A stretch of 64,000 bases of DNA. Origin: Sphingomonas alpina. GTDB taxonomy: Bacteria > Pseudomonadota > Alphaproteobacteria > Sphingomonadales > Sphingomonadaceae. Positions within the stretch are counted from its first letter, which is position 1; each line of letters begins with the position of its first letter. The DNA lies in contig NZ_CP061038.1 of assembly GCF_014490665.1 (NCBI RefSeq), positions 2,790,001 to 2,854,000 on the forward strand. The letters run 5' to 3'. Below are positions 7,624 to 15,543 of this stretch, one piece after another. The notes under the pieces were generated by a model, which was given only the letters and a program-made list of their open reading frames with translations, had not been told where the DNA came from and ran no database searches. The translations under genes were made by a program, and so were the position numbers.

Positions 7624-8754
7624 ATGACCATCGAAAGCATCGCCCGTTCGCTTGCCCGCAGCGTGCCTGTCTCCGCCCCTGCGCTGAAGGCCGGCTATCG
7701 CGCCAGCGAACGCATGCTCAGCACCATGGCCGGCACCTGGCCGTCGCTGATCAAGGCGCGGACCGAGAAGATCACCATCGCGATCACCGCGCATTGCAAT
7801 TTGCGCTGCAAGGGCTGCAAATATGGGCGCGACTTCATGCCCGGCGCACAGCTTCCGCTCGAGACGGTGCGCGGACTGCTTGAGGATGCCGCTGCGGCGA
7901 AAGTGCCCGCGGTGCGCCTTTATGGCGGCGAACCCCTGCTCCACCCGAACGTGGTCGAGATGGTGCAGATCGCCAATGATCTCGATGTCGGCTGCTACAT
8001 GACCACCAATGCGCTGATCCTCGACAAGAAGATCGCCGCGCTGCACGCCGCCGGGCTGCGCAAGGTGACGATCGGCTATTATGGTCAGGAGGGCGCGTTC
8101 GACGATTATGTCCAGCGCCCCGGCCGGTTCGAGCGGCTGGTCGAAAGCCTGACCAACACCCGCGCGATGTTCGGCCCGGAAGAGCTCGACATCCAGTTCA
8201 ACTTCCTGCTCAGCCGCCGTTCCGCGACGATCGAAGCGGTCGACGAAATGGTCGCCTTTGCCGATCGCTTCCAGGGCAATGTCCATATTGATGTGGTGCA
8301 TTACTCGCTGCCCTATTTCGACGAAGGCGAGGACCGCGAGCTGCAATTCCGGCCCGAAGACAAGCCGGCGGTCGATGCGGTGATCGACCATCTGCTCCGG
8401 CTGAAGATGGCGCGGCCCAAGCTGCTGACCGAATCCGCCACGGCGATCGCCGCCTTTGCCGACTGGGCGCTGAAACAGGAAGGGATGCGCATCCCCTGCG
8501 ATGCGCGAAAATTGCTCTGGGTCGGCGCCGATGGCTCGGTGATGCTGTGCTACGTCACCTTCCCGCTCGGCAATCTGCATGAGAAGCGGTTGAGCGAGAT
8601 TCTCTACAAGGAACCGCATCACGAGGCGGCGCGCGACGCGTTTCAGCTCAACTGCCCCAATTGCCATTGCGAGGCTGCATCGCGCGTCGAGAAGCACGCG
8701 CCTTCATTCCGCAAATATTCGAAAGAGGCGGCGGAGCGCCTCATGGCGCGCTGA
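7624..8754 (+). CDS. Radical SAM/SPASM domain protein
   Basis: A 376-residue radical S-adenosylmethionine enzyme. The [4Fe-4S] motif CNLRCKGC (CX3CX2C) is at about residues 58-65, followed by a GGEPLLHP strand typical of the AdoMet-binding barrel. The C-terminus has further cysteines (IPCDARK, MLCYV, CPNCHC) of a SPASM/twitch domain that would hold auxiliary clusters. ATG 7624 is used; a TTG five codons earlier is possible. The substrate is unknown. The flanking glycosyltransferases suggest a role in modifying a surface sugar or a lipid head group, but this rests on position only. Confidence 0.88.
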   Translation: MTIESIARSLARSVPVSAPALKAGYRASERMLSTMAGTWPSLIKARTEKITIAITAHCNLRCKGCKYGRDFMPGAQLPLETVRGLLEDAAAAKVPAVRLYGGEPLLHPNVVEMVQIANDLDVGCYMTTNALILDKKIAALHAAGLRKVTIGYYGQEGAFDDYVQRPGRFERLVESLTNTRAMFGPEELDIQFNFLLSRRSATIEAVDEMVAFADRFQGNVHIDVVHYSLPYFDEGEDRELQFRPEDKPAVDAVIDHLLRLKMARPKLLTESATAIAAFADWALKQEGMRIPCDARKLLWVGADGSVMLCYVTFPLGNLHEKRLSEILYKEPHHEAARDAFQLNCPNCHCEAASRVEKHAPSFRKYSKEAAERLMAR

Positions 8755-8761
8755 GCCACAG

Positions 8762-9790
8762 ATGATCCGCGTCGCGCATCTGCTGCCCAATCTCGTCATT
8801 GGCGGGCGCGAGCGGATCGTCGCCGATCTGTGCCGCGAGGCGCCGCGTCGTGGCATTGATCCGCTCGTCATCGCCTATGATCCCGCCACCGATCCGGCCG
8901 GGCAGTTCGCGGTCGATGCGCCGGTGGTGGCGATCGACCGGCGCGATCCCGGCTTCGTGCGCCGGCTCCACGACTGGCTCACCGATGCACGGATCGATGT
9001 GCTGCATGCCCAGGGCCATGTTTCTGCCGCCCTTGCACGCCGCAGCCTGGGCGATACGCCGATGGTCGCGACACTGCACATCGCACTCGGCACAGGCTGG
9101 CGCTGGGCGGTTCCCGTCGCGCGTGGGTTGCGCGCAGCGCGAGCCGTGACCGCGGTCTCCGGCGATCTCGCACGCCGCTACCGTCCGCTCGCCGGCCAGC
9201 CGATCCGGACCATCGCCACCGGTGTCGATCTCGACCGCTTCGCCGCGGGGGGGCACGCCCGCCCGGCAGGCAGGCCCTTCACACTCGGCATCGCCGCCCG
9301 CCTTCACCCCGTCAAACGCCATCAGGACGCACTGGCCGCGCTGCACATCCTGCAGCGACGCGGCCTTTCATGTCGGCTGGAGATCGCGGGAGACGGCCCC
9401 CGCGCCGCCGAGTTGGCTGGCCTGGCACAGGGTCTCGACGTCGGGCGGCTCGGCACGATCACCGACATGCCTCGCTGGCTGTCGACGCTGGATGGCTTCA
9501 TGCTGGTGTCCGATCATGAGGGCACACCCGCTGCACTGATCGAAGCAATGGCGGCGGGCCTGCCTTGCATCGCGACCCGGGTTGGCGGCATGCCCGCGCT
9601 GACTGGCGATACCGCGCTGCTCGTCCCGCGCCGCTCGCCACGCGATATCGCCGACGCGATCGAACGCCTGATCCGCGATCCCGGGCTGGCGCGGAACCTG
9701 GCGAGTGCGGCAAGAGATCGGGCTGCGCTGTTCGGCACCGACCGGCAATCCTCGGCCTATCGTGACGTGTATCGCGCGGTGTGCCGCTAG
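8762..9790 (+). CDS. Family 4 glycosyltransferase
   Basis: A 342-residue GT-B enzyme. It begins IRVAHLLPNLVIGGRERIV, the N-terminal donor/acceptor pattern of GT4 proteins, and the C-terminal Rossmann domain carries GIAARLHPVKRHQDAL, the nucleotide-sugar region SDHEGTPAALIEAMAAGLP with the EX7E signature, and ATRVGG. It starts 8 bases after the radical SAM gene and is probably cotranscribed with it. The sugar and acceptor cannot be told from sequence. Confidence 0.9.
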   Translation: MIRVAHLLPNLVIGGRERIVADLCREAPRRGIDPLVIAYDPATDPAGQFAVDAPVVAIDRRDPGFVRRLHDWLTDARIDVLHAQGHVSAALARRSLGDTPMVATLHIALGTGWRWAVPVARGLRAARAVTAVSGDLARRYRPLAGQPIRTIATGVDLDRFAAGGHARPAGRPFTLGIAARLHPVKRHQDALAALHILQRRGLSCRLEIAGDGPRAAELAGLAQGLDVGRLGTITDMPRWLSTLDGFMLVSDHEGTPAALIEAMAAGLPCIATRVGGMPALTGDTALLVPRRSPRDIADAIERLIRDPGLARNLASAARDRAALFGTDRQSSAYRDVYRAVCR

Positions 9791-9872
9791 GCCTTCTGCT
9801 CCGCCACTTGCATGACAAATTCGTCATCCAGCCGCCATCTCCCTGAAATCCGGTTGTGGTTACCTATGTGCA

Positions 9873-10643
9873 ATGGCCAGATCCTCTTTCAGCACCCGGC
9901 GCCGCCGGCCGATATTGCGCCCGATCCTCATCGTGGCCGCGACCATCCTTGTGATCGGCAGCGCCGTCGCCTGGGCGGCAGGCTTCTTCGACAGCGATCC
10001 GGATCATTTCTTCGGCAGCGCGGCAAAGGGGCCGGTCCCCGTTGCCGCGCTCTACATGTCGGGCGATATGGGCTTGCGCTTCGGCATGGGCAGCGGCGTG
10101 TCGCACGCACTGGCCATCCGGCGCATCCCGGTGCTCGGCATCAGCTCGCCGGCCCTGTTCGCCATTCACCGCACCCCGGTTGAGGTCGATGCGATCGTCG
10201 CGCGAGGAGTACGCGACGTCGTGGCGCGGACCGGCGCCGAGCGGGTCATCCTGATCGGCCAGTCGTTCGGCGCCGACGTGCTCGGCACCGGCGCCGCGGC
10301 GTTGCCGTCCGACCTGCGGCGCCGGATCGCCGCAATCGTGCTGGTCGTGCCGGGCCAGGGGGTCTTCTACCGCGCCGACCCGACCGGCTTCGCCTATCGC
10401 GGCACGCCCGATGCCGATCCGGTGGCGGCCGCGAAAAGCATCGGCTGGGCACCCTATGTGTGCATTTACGGCGAACAGGAGACCGACAGTCTCTGCCCTC
10501 GCCTGAAGGGTACGTCGGCCCGGGTTATCGCCCTTCCCGGCGGCCATTTCCTCCACCGCGACGAACCGCGGCTGATCGCCACGATCATTGCCTCGCTTCG
10601 CCCCCATGTCCCCCAGCTCAATCTCAAGGAAGTGACGCAATGA
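9873..10643 (+). CDS. VirJ/AcvB-domain hydrolase (candidate aminoacyl-phosphatidylglycerol hydrolase)
   Basis: A 256-residue protein with an N-terminal membrane anchor (about residues 17-37) and a periplasmic alpha/beta-hydrolase domain: ALYMSGDMG, then the nucleophile elbow LIGQSFGADV with Ser about 129, and a final LPGGHFLHRD histidine. This is the VirJ/AcvB family. In Agrobacterium, AcvB removes lysyl-phosphatidylglycerol made by the MprF homologue LpiA. The same partnership is implied here because mprF is two genes downstream. The stop overlaps the next start as ATGA. Confidence 0.85.
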   Translation: MARSSFSTRRRRPILRPILIVAATILVIGSAVAWAAGFFDSDPDHFFGSAAKGPVPVAALYMSGDMGLRFGMGSGVSHALAIRRIPVLGISSPALFAIHRTPVEVDAIVARGVRDVVARTGAERVILIGQSFGADVLGTGAAALPSDLRRRIAAIVLVVPGQGVFYRADPTGFAYRGTPDADPVAAAKSIGWAPYVCIYGEQETDSLCPRLKGTSARVIALPGGHFLHRDEPRLIATIIASLRPHVPQLNLKEVTQ

Positions 10644-11050
10644 CCCGTTTCGGTCAGCTGGCGATGACGCTTGCCCTTCTCCCGGCCATCGCCGCCGCCC
10701 CGGTGTCGATCGAGACTCCGCCCATATTGGGTCTGTGGCATAATCCACAGAACACGCTCCAGGTCCGCACCCAGGCCTGTGGCGGGGAATTGTGCGGTGT
10801 CATCGCGCATGCCACCCCGACCGCCGAGCAGGATGCGCGCGAGGCCGGGGTGAAGCAGCTGGTCGGCGTGCAACTGCTCTCCGGCTATCGCGAGACCGGT
10901 CCGGGGAAATGGTCGGGTACGGTGTATGTCCCCGATATGGGCCGCAGTTTTTCATCGCGGATCGTTCAGCTCTCGCCCGACAGCCTCAAAATCTCCGGCT
11001 GCCTGATCGGAGGATGGTTTTGCAAATCGCAAATCTGGACCCGCGTCTGA
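10640..11050 (+). CDS. DUF2147 domain-containing secreted protein
   Basis: A 136-residue protein with a signal peptide (MTRFGQLAMTLALLPAIAAA) and one DUF2147 domain. The domain shows the recurring PILGLWHNP opening, two cysteines (QACGGELCGVI) and the closing ISGCLIGGWFCKSQIWTRV. The ATG overlaps the VirJ-like stop (10640-10643). It is predicted to be periplasmic. The biochemical role of DUF2147 is not established; here it lies inside an aminoacyl-lipid gene set. Confidence 0.85.
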   Translation: MTRFGQLAMTLALLPAIAAAPVSIETPPILGLWHNPQNTLQVRTQACGGELCGVIAHATPTAEQDAREAGVKQLVGVQLLSGYRETGPGKWSGTVYVPDMGRSFSSRIVQLSPDSLKISGCLIGGWFCKSQIWTRV

Positions 11051-13608
11051 TCCGTCGCGACCGGATCGGCGAAGCGCTCGCCTGGGGCCGCGCGCATCGG
11101 CGTGAGCTGGCGATCCTCGCCGTGCTCGTCGTCGCCTTGCTCGGCTTCGCGGCGCTGCGTGCGATCCTCGCCGAGGTCCGGCTGAAGGAAGTCCGCGCCG
11201 CGCTCCACGCGATACCGCAGATACAGATCGTGGCAGCCCTGGCGCTGACCGCGCTCAGTTATCTGTCGCTGACGCTCAGCGAAGCGCTGTCGCTGCGTGC
11301 AATCGGCATACGCCTGCCCTGGCGCACCGCTGCGCTCGCCTCATTCACCAGCTACGCGATCAGTCATAATTTCGGGCTGACCCTGCTGACCGGCGGATCG
11401 GCCCGCTACCGGGTCTATGCCTCGGCCGGGCTCGATCTCGGCGCCGTCGCGCGGGTCGGGCTGCTCTCCTCCGCCGCCTTTTGGGGCGCCTTGCTCGGCG
11501 TTGCTGCCGTGGCGCTGCTCAGCGGCGGCGCGCCGGTCGATATTGCCGGCGCCGTGATCCCGGCATTCGCCGGACAGGTCGTCGCTGTCGCTGTCCTGGC
11601 GCTGCTCGCCTTGCTGTTCATCGTCCGCCTGCGTGGGGTCGAGCAGGTCGGGGTCGGGCGCTTTACCCTGCCCATTCCGCCGGCTGCGACCATGGCCGCC
11701 CAGCTGGGCGTCGCCGCGTTCGACCTTGCCGCGTCCTCGGCCGCGCTGTTCGTACTGCTGCCCGAGGCAACGCCACAGACGATCGGGCTGTTCTTCCTCG
11801 CCTATGCGGTGGCGGTCTCCGTCGCCGCCGCATCGCATGTGCCCGGCGGCATCGGCGTGTTCGAAGCGATCATCCTCGCCATCACGCCGGCCAGCAATGG
11901 CGGCGTGTTCGCCGCGCTGCTGCTGTACCGGCTGATCTATTACGTCCTGCCGCTGATCGTCGCGGCGGCGCTGCTCGCCTCGGTCGAGGGACACAGGTTG
12001 CGCCGCCCGATCGCGATGGGCCTGTCGCTGGCCGAACGCAGCGCACGCTACCTCGCGCCGCCGCTGATCGGGCTGCTGGTCTTTACCGGCGGGCTGATCC
12101 TGCTCATCTCGGGCGCGCTGCCAGCCGTGCATTGGCGGATTCACTGGCTTGCCCATATCGTCCCGCTGCCGTTCGTCGAGGCATCGCATTTCGCCGCCAG
12201 CCTGGCCGGCACCGCGCTACTGCTCGTCGCCCCGGCGATCAGCGCGCGGATGCGCAGCGGCTTCCTCGCCGCACGTCTGCTGCTCGCCGGGGGTATCGTC
12301 TTCTCGCTCCTCAAGGGCTTCGATTATGAGGAAGCCACGCTGCTCGGCGTGATCGCGGTCATCCTGCAATATTGTCGCCCCGCTTTCTATCGTCGCGCCG
12401 GCATCCTCGACGCGCCGCTGCAGCGCACCTGGCTCGCCGCCGCCGCGATCGCGATCGGCCTCAGCCTGTGGGCCGGATTCTTCGCCTATAAGCATGTCGC
12501 CTATCATGACGACCTGTGGTGGGCCTTTGCCTGGAAAGGCAACGCGCCACGCTTCCTGCGCGCCAGCATGGGGGCGGCGGTGCTGCTCGGGGCGGTCGCG
12601 TGCTGGCGCCTTTTGAGCGCGCCGATCCGGCCGATCGGCAACATGGTCCTGCCGCTCCAGGTCGCCGATACAGCACTCGCTTTGTCGTCTCGCGCCGATG
12701 CCGCACTCGCCCTGACCGGCGACAAGCAGTTCCTCATTGCGGCCTCGGGCGCCGCCTATCTGATGTACCGCGTGCGCGGCCGGACCTGGGTGGTGATGGG
12801 CGATCCGGTCGGCGCATTCGCCGACTGGTCCGAGCTCGTCTGGCAGATCCGCGCGCGCTGCGACGCCGCGCATGGGCGGCTGTGCTTCTATCAGGCGAGC
12901 AACGAGCTGCTGCCGCTGCTGATCGAAATGGGCCTGCAGGTGATGAAATATGGCGACGAGGCGCAGGTCGATCTCGCCAGCTTCACGCTCGAGGGGCCGG
13001 CATCCAAGTCGCTGCGCCATTCGACCCGCAAGGCGGAAAGCGCCGGCCTGACGTTCGAGATCATTCCCGCCGCAGCAGTGCCGGCGATCGTGCCTCAGCT
13101 CAGGGCGGTGTCGGACGCCTGGCTCGGCGACAAGGGCGGGCATGAGAAATGCTTCAGCATCGGCCGCTTCGACCCAGTCTATCTCGCCCGCTTCGACTGC
13201 GCGGTGCTACGGCAGGAAGGACGGATTATCGCCTTCGCCAATATCTGGACGACGCGCAATCGCGCCGAGCTGTCGGTCGATCTGATGCGGCATTGGCCCG
13301 ATACGCCCTATGGCACGATGGACCTGCTGTTCGTGCGCCTGATGCAATGGGGTGCGGCGAACGGATATGCGCGGTTCAATCTCGGCATGGCGCCGCTCTC
13401 GGGCCTCAACGGACGTCGTCTCGCCCCGCTCTGGTCGCGCATCGGCCATGCGATCTACGGCCATGGCGAGGCTTTGTACGGCTTTTCCGGCCTGCGCTCG
13501 TTCAAGGCAAAATTCCAGCCCATCTGGGTGCCACGCTATGTCGCAACCATGCCGGGGCTCGCTACGCCCTGGGCGATGATCAATCTTGTCGGCCTGATCG
13601 GCGGCTGA
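11014..13608 (+). CDS. mprF: MprF bifunctional aminoacyl-phosphatidylglycerol synthase/flippase
   Basis: An 864-residue membrane protein that adds an amino acid from charged tRNA to phosphatidylglycerol and flips the product outward. Residues 1 to about 510 are multi-pass membrane (flippase), including ASHVPGGIGVFEAIIL. Residues from about 540 form the cytosolic DUF2156 transferase domain, with FYQASNELLPLLIEMGLQ, LRHSTRKAESAGL and FNLGMAPLSGL. The start overlaps the DUF2147 gene. The ATG at 11014 directly abuts GGAGG, whereas an in-frame TTG at 11020 has that site at a normal 6-base spacing, so 11020 may be the true start. Lysyl or alanyl specificity is not evident. Confidence 0.92.
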   Translation: MVLQIANLDPRLIRRDRIGEALAWGRAHRRELAILAVLVVALLGFAALRAILAEVRLKEVRAALHAIPQIQIVAALALTALSYLSLTLSEALSLRAIGIRLPWRTAALASFTSYAISHNFGLTLLTGGSARYRVYASAGLDLGAVARVGLLSSAAFWGALLGVAAVALLSGGAPVDIAGAVIPAFAGQVVAVAVLALLALLFIVRLRGVEQVGVGRFTLPIPPAATMAAQLGVAAFDLAASSAALFVLLPEATPQTIGLFFLAYAVAVSVAAASHVPGGIGVFEAIILAITPASNGGVFAALLLYRLIYYVLPLIVAAALLASVEGHRLRRPIAMGLSLAERSARYLAPPLIGLLVFTGGLILLISGALPAVHWRIHWLAHIVPLPFVEASHFAASLAGTALLLVAPAISARMRSGFLAARLLLAGGIVFSLLKGFDYEEATLLGVIAVILQYCRPAFYRRAGILDAPLQRTWLAAAAIAIGLSLWAGFFAYKHVAYHDDLWWAFAWKGNAPRFLRASMGAAVLLGAVACWRLLSAPIRPIGNMVLPLQVADTALALSSRADAALALTGDKQFLIAASGAAYLMYRVRGRTWVVMGDPVGAFADWSELVWQIRARCDAAHGRLCFYQASNELLPLLIEMGLQVMKYGDEAQVDLASFTLEGPASKSLRHSTRKAESAGLTFEIIPAAAVPAIVPQLRAVSDAWLGDKGGHEKCFSIGRFDPVYLARFDCAVLRQEGRIIAFANIWTTRNRAELSVDLMRHWPDTPYGTMDLLFVRLMQWGAANGYARFNLGMAPLSGLNGRRLAPLWSRIGHAIYGHGEALYGFSGLRSFKAKFQPIWVPRYVATMPGLATPWAMINLVGLIGG

Positions 13609-13681
13609 CTCCATGGCCTTATGCGATGGGCTGCTTGACGCCACCCCGCCCTCGCCCTATTTGCCGCGCCTCTGCTTGCAC

Positions 13682-13756
13682 GGCCCCTTCGTCTAGCGGT
13701 TAGGACGTCGCCCTCTCACGGCGAAAACACGAGTTCGATTCTCGTAGGGGTCACCA
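13682..13756 (+). tRNA. tRNA-Glu (anticodon CTC)
   Basis: A 75-base cloverleaf including encoded CCA. The acceptor stem is GGCCCCT with AGGGGTC, the D-arm contains TAGCGGTTA, the anticodon loop CTCTCAC sits between TCGCC and GGCGA, and the T-arm ACGAG-TTCGATT-CTCGT is intact. It reads GAG codons. No copy of its 3' end was found elsewhere in the window. Confidence 0.97.
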
Positions 13757-13868
13757 GCGATTTCACGGTGAAACGGCAGCGCTGCACGCGAACGGCGCTT
13801 TCACATCGAGCACGCTCAGAATCTTGCGCCCGCTGCCATGGCCCGTTTCGCGAAGCTCGTGACCGCGC

Positions 13869-14186
13869 ATGGCCGATACGATATGGGGCTTCTTCTATGG
13901 CGGGCTAATCAGTCCGGGGGTGGTGGCGCGCGGGTTTTCGCCCAAACGAAAAGCGACAGCGTCGTTGACGGAATACGCGCTGACAATTTCTCCGCCGGTT
14001 AACCTGCGACCCGAACCACAGGCAATCGTCTTTGGCCGCCAGTTCGAAACCACGCACGCCGGACTCGATCGTGTCTATGGCCCGCTGGCGGCGAAATACC
14101 TCTCCTATCCGGTGCTGGCCCGGCAGGAAGGAGGTCGCCGTCCTCAGCCGGTTGGCAGCATCAGGACGGATAGACCGCAACGTTGA
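13869..14186 (+). CDS. Possible truncated gamma-glutamylcyclotransferase-like protein
   Basis: A 105-residue reading frame downstream of tRNA-Glu. Its N-terminal part (WGFFYGGLISPGVVARGF, then a strand ending AIVFGRQFETTHAGLDRVYG, then YLSYPVLA) loosely follows the AIG2/gamma-glutamylcyclotransferase fold: a YG-x-L opening, a G-x-x-F/Y-E strand and an LDR-Y segment. The last 20 residues become arginine- and proline-rich, unlike the family, which suggests truncation or a frameshift. No strong ribosome site is seen. The call is tentative. The rest of the gap 13757-14160 shows nothing else. Confidence 0.35.
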   Translation: MADTIWGFFYGGLISPGVVARGFSPKRKATASLTEYALTISPPVNLRPEPQAIVFGRQFETTHAGLDRVYGPLAAKYLSYPVLARQEGGRRPQPVGSIRTDRPQR

Positions 14187-14562
14187 TGTTCCGTGCAAGA
14201 GTCAGCAACTGATCAGGATCGCTGCTGCGGCTCTCGATCGTGATCTCATCGACATCATCAAAATACCGCTCCGGCTGAACCAGATCCACCGTGCCGCCTG
14301 CCAGGACCGGAGTATTGGCATAGCTGACGCGCACATCGCCCGCATCGTTCCCCGGCACGCTGACCGAGACGATATGGCTCGTGTTGCACATCCGGTGCAC
14401 GGAGATGACGATGCGGTTGGCCTCCAACCGGGCGCCGCTGAAATCGACCGCGCACATCACAGGCACATGGGCAACCAGCCTGAGCGTCGCCGTGGAGGCG
14501 TAAGCGACCGGTGCCTGCACAATCGCCGACACCAGGAAAAATGCTGTGATGATCTTGCGCAT
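14161..14562 (-). CDS. Secreted hypothetical protein at the end of the pilus operon
   Basis: A 133-residue protein with a signal peptide (MRKIITAFFLVSAIVQAPVAYA) and a beta-rich mature part containing two cysteines (VMCAVD and HRMCNT). The start has GGAGG six bases upstream. It follows the tip-subunit gene after an 87-base gap. The size, the cysteine pair and the position suggest a divergent pilin-like or accessory subunit of the adjacent chaperone-usher system, but it does not end in the usual YxGxYxDxIxxxL donor motif. Function unassigned. Confidence 0.6.
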   Translation of the reverse strand: MRKIITAFFLVSAIVQAPVAYASTATLRLVAHVPVMCAVDFSGARLEANRIVISVHRMCNTSHIVSVSVPGNDAGDVRVSYANTPVLAGGTVDLVQPERYFDDVDEITIESRSSDPDQLLTLARNINVAVYPS

Positions 14563-14649
14563 GAATGGCCTCCGAAGAGACCCTTAAGGCCCAGACTATG
14601 CCAATTAGCCTGCGAGACAGGGTTAATCGCGGATTAGGGCTGCATCCGA

Positions 14650-15543
14650 TCAATTCTCCGAAATGGAGACGGTGATCACATCCTTATACTGCCCGGCATA
14701 ATTGCGCCGAATGTCGCCAAGCGTGACCGCAAGTTCATAGGCGCCACCCGACAGGGTCGCCGGTGGGTTGCGCGTGAGCGCCACCGGTGACCGGAGGTTG
14801 ATCGGCTGGCCATCGAAGCGCGTGCTATAGCTGATCGGCGGGAGAGTGGCATTTTCCATATGGCGCAGCACCCCGCCATTTTCGGACGACAAGGCAACGG
14901 TCACGCTGCCGTTCGACCAGATATTGACGAATACGCGCTCGCTCTGCCCGCTATGCGCTTCGCCGAAATTGATCGACGCGGGCGCCATCGAGAGCGGACC
15001 GCCGCTGCCCCTGGCGGCCGCGCCGGAAATGTTCATTTCGATCCGTGCCGGCACCGCAACGTTCAGGCTGGCATTGGGACTGATCAGGGCCAGTTCGCCA
15101 TTGGCATCGTCGACCAGGCGCAGCGCGAGGTCGGTCCGATACAGACCGCGCGGCATGATCTGCTGCGCCGGTATGATGATATGGATGCCGACCATGCGCT
15201 GCTGCCTCGCCCCGATCGTCAAGGAAAACGGTCCGATCTCTCCGGCTTCGCCGCCACCACCCGCGCCGCCATTATCGACGCGATAGAGCAGCCGGTCAGC
15301 ACCGGAGAGAAGCGAGCTGCCGCCGGTCGAAGGTCTGGCGAACAGGCGTACGGTGCAAGCCGTATCGCCCGAATTCGAGAGCTCCACGTTGATGTCGGCA
15401 ACCTCGTTCGACGGCGCGAACGGGTTATAGGTCAGCGAGACCACCGGCGTGACGGTGCGCCCCGTCACCGTGCAAGTGGCCTCGGCCCGGGCGGCGGCGG
15501 TGATTGCGACGAGCGCTGCGAGCAGCGAACAGATCTTGATCAC
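14650..15543 (-). CDS. Csu-type tip subunit, SCPU domain protein
   Basis: A 297-residue secreted protein, about twice the size of the pilin subunits, as expected for a two-domain CsuE-like adhesin. It has a signal peptide (VIKICSLLAALVAITAAARA) and ends YAGQYKDVITVSISEN, the C-terminal motif of spore-coat-U-domain subunits. The GTG start overlaps the usher stop as GTGA (15540-15543), which fixes it. Glycine-rich SLLSG and GGAGGGG loops occur mid-protein. It probably caps the pilus and makes surface contact. Confidence 0.78.
   Translation of the reverse strand: MIKICSLLAALVAITAAARAEATCTVTGRTVTPVVSLTYNPFAPSNEVADINVELSNSGDTACTVRLFARPSTGGSSLLSGADRLLYRVDNGGAGGGGEAGEIGPFSLTIGARQQRMVGIHIIIPAQQIMPRGLYRTDLALRLVDDANGELALISPNASLNVAVPARIEMNISGAAARGSGGPLSMAPASINFGEAHSGQSERVFVNIWSNGSVTVALSSENGGVLRHMENATLPPISYSTRFDGQPINLRSPVALTRNPPATLSGGAYELAVTLGDIRRNYAGQYKDVITVSISEN

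Noticed and set aside
13905..14198. A 97-codon minus-strand frame next to the pilus operon
   Set aside because: It overlaps the plus-strand frame at 13869-14186, has no ribosome site and is rich in Arg without a motif.
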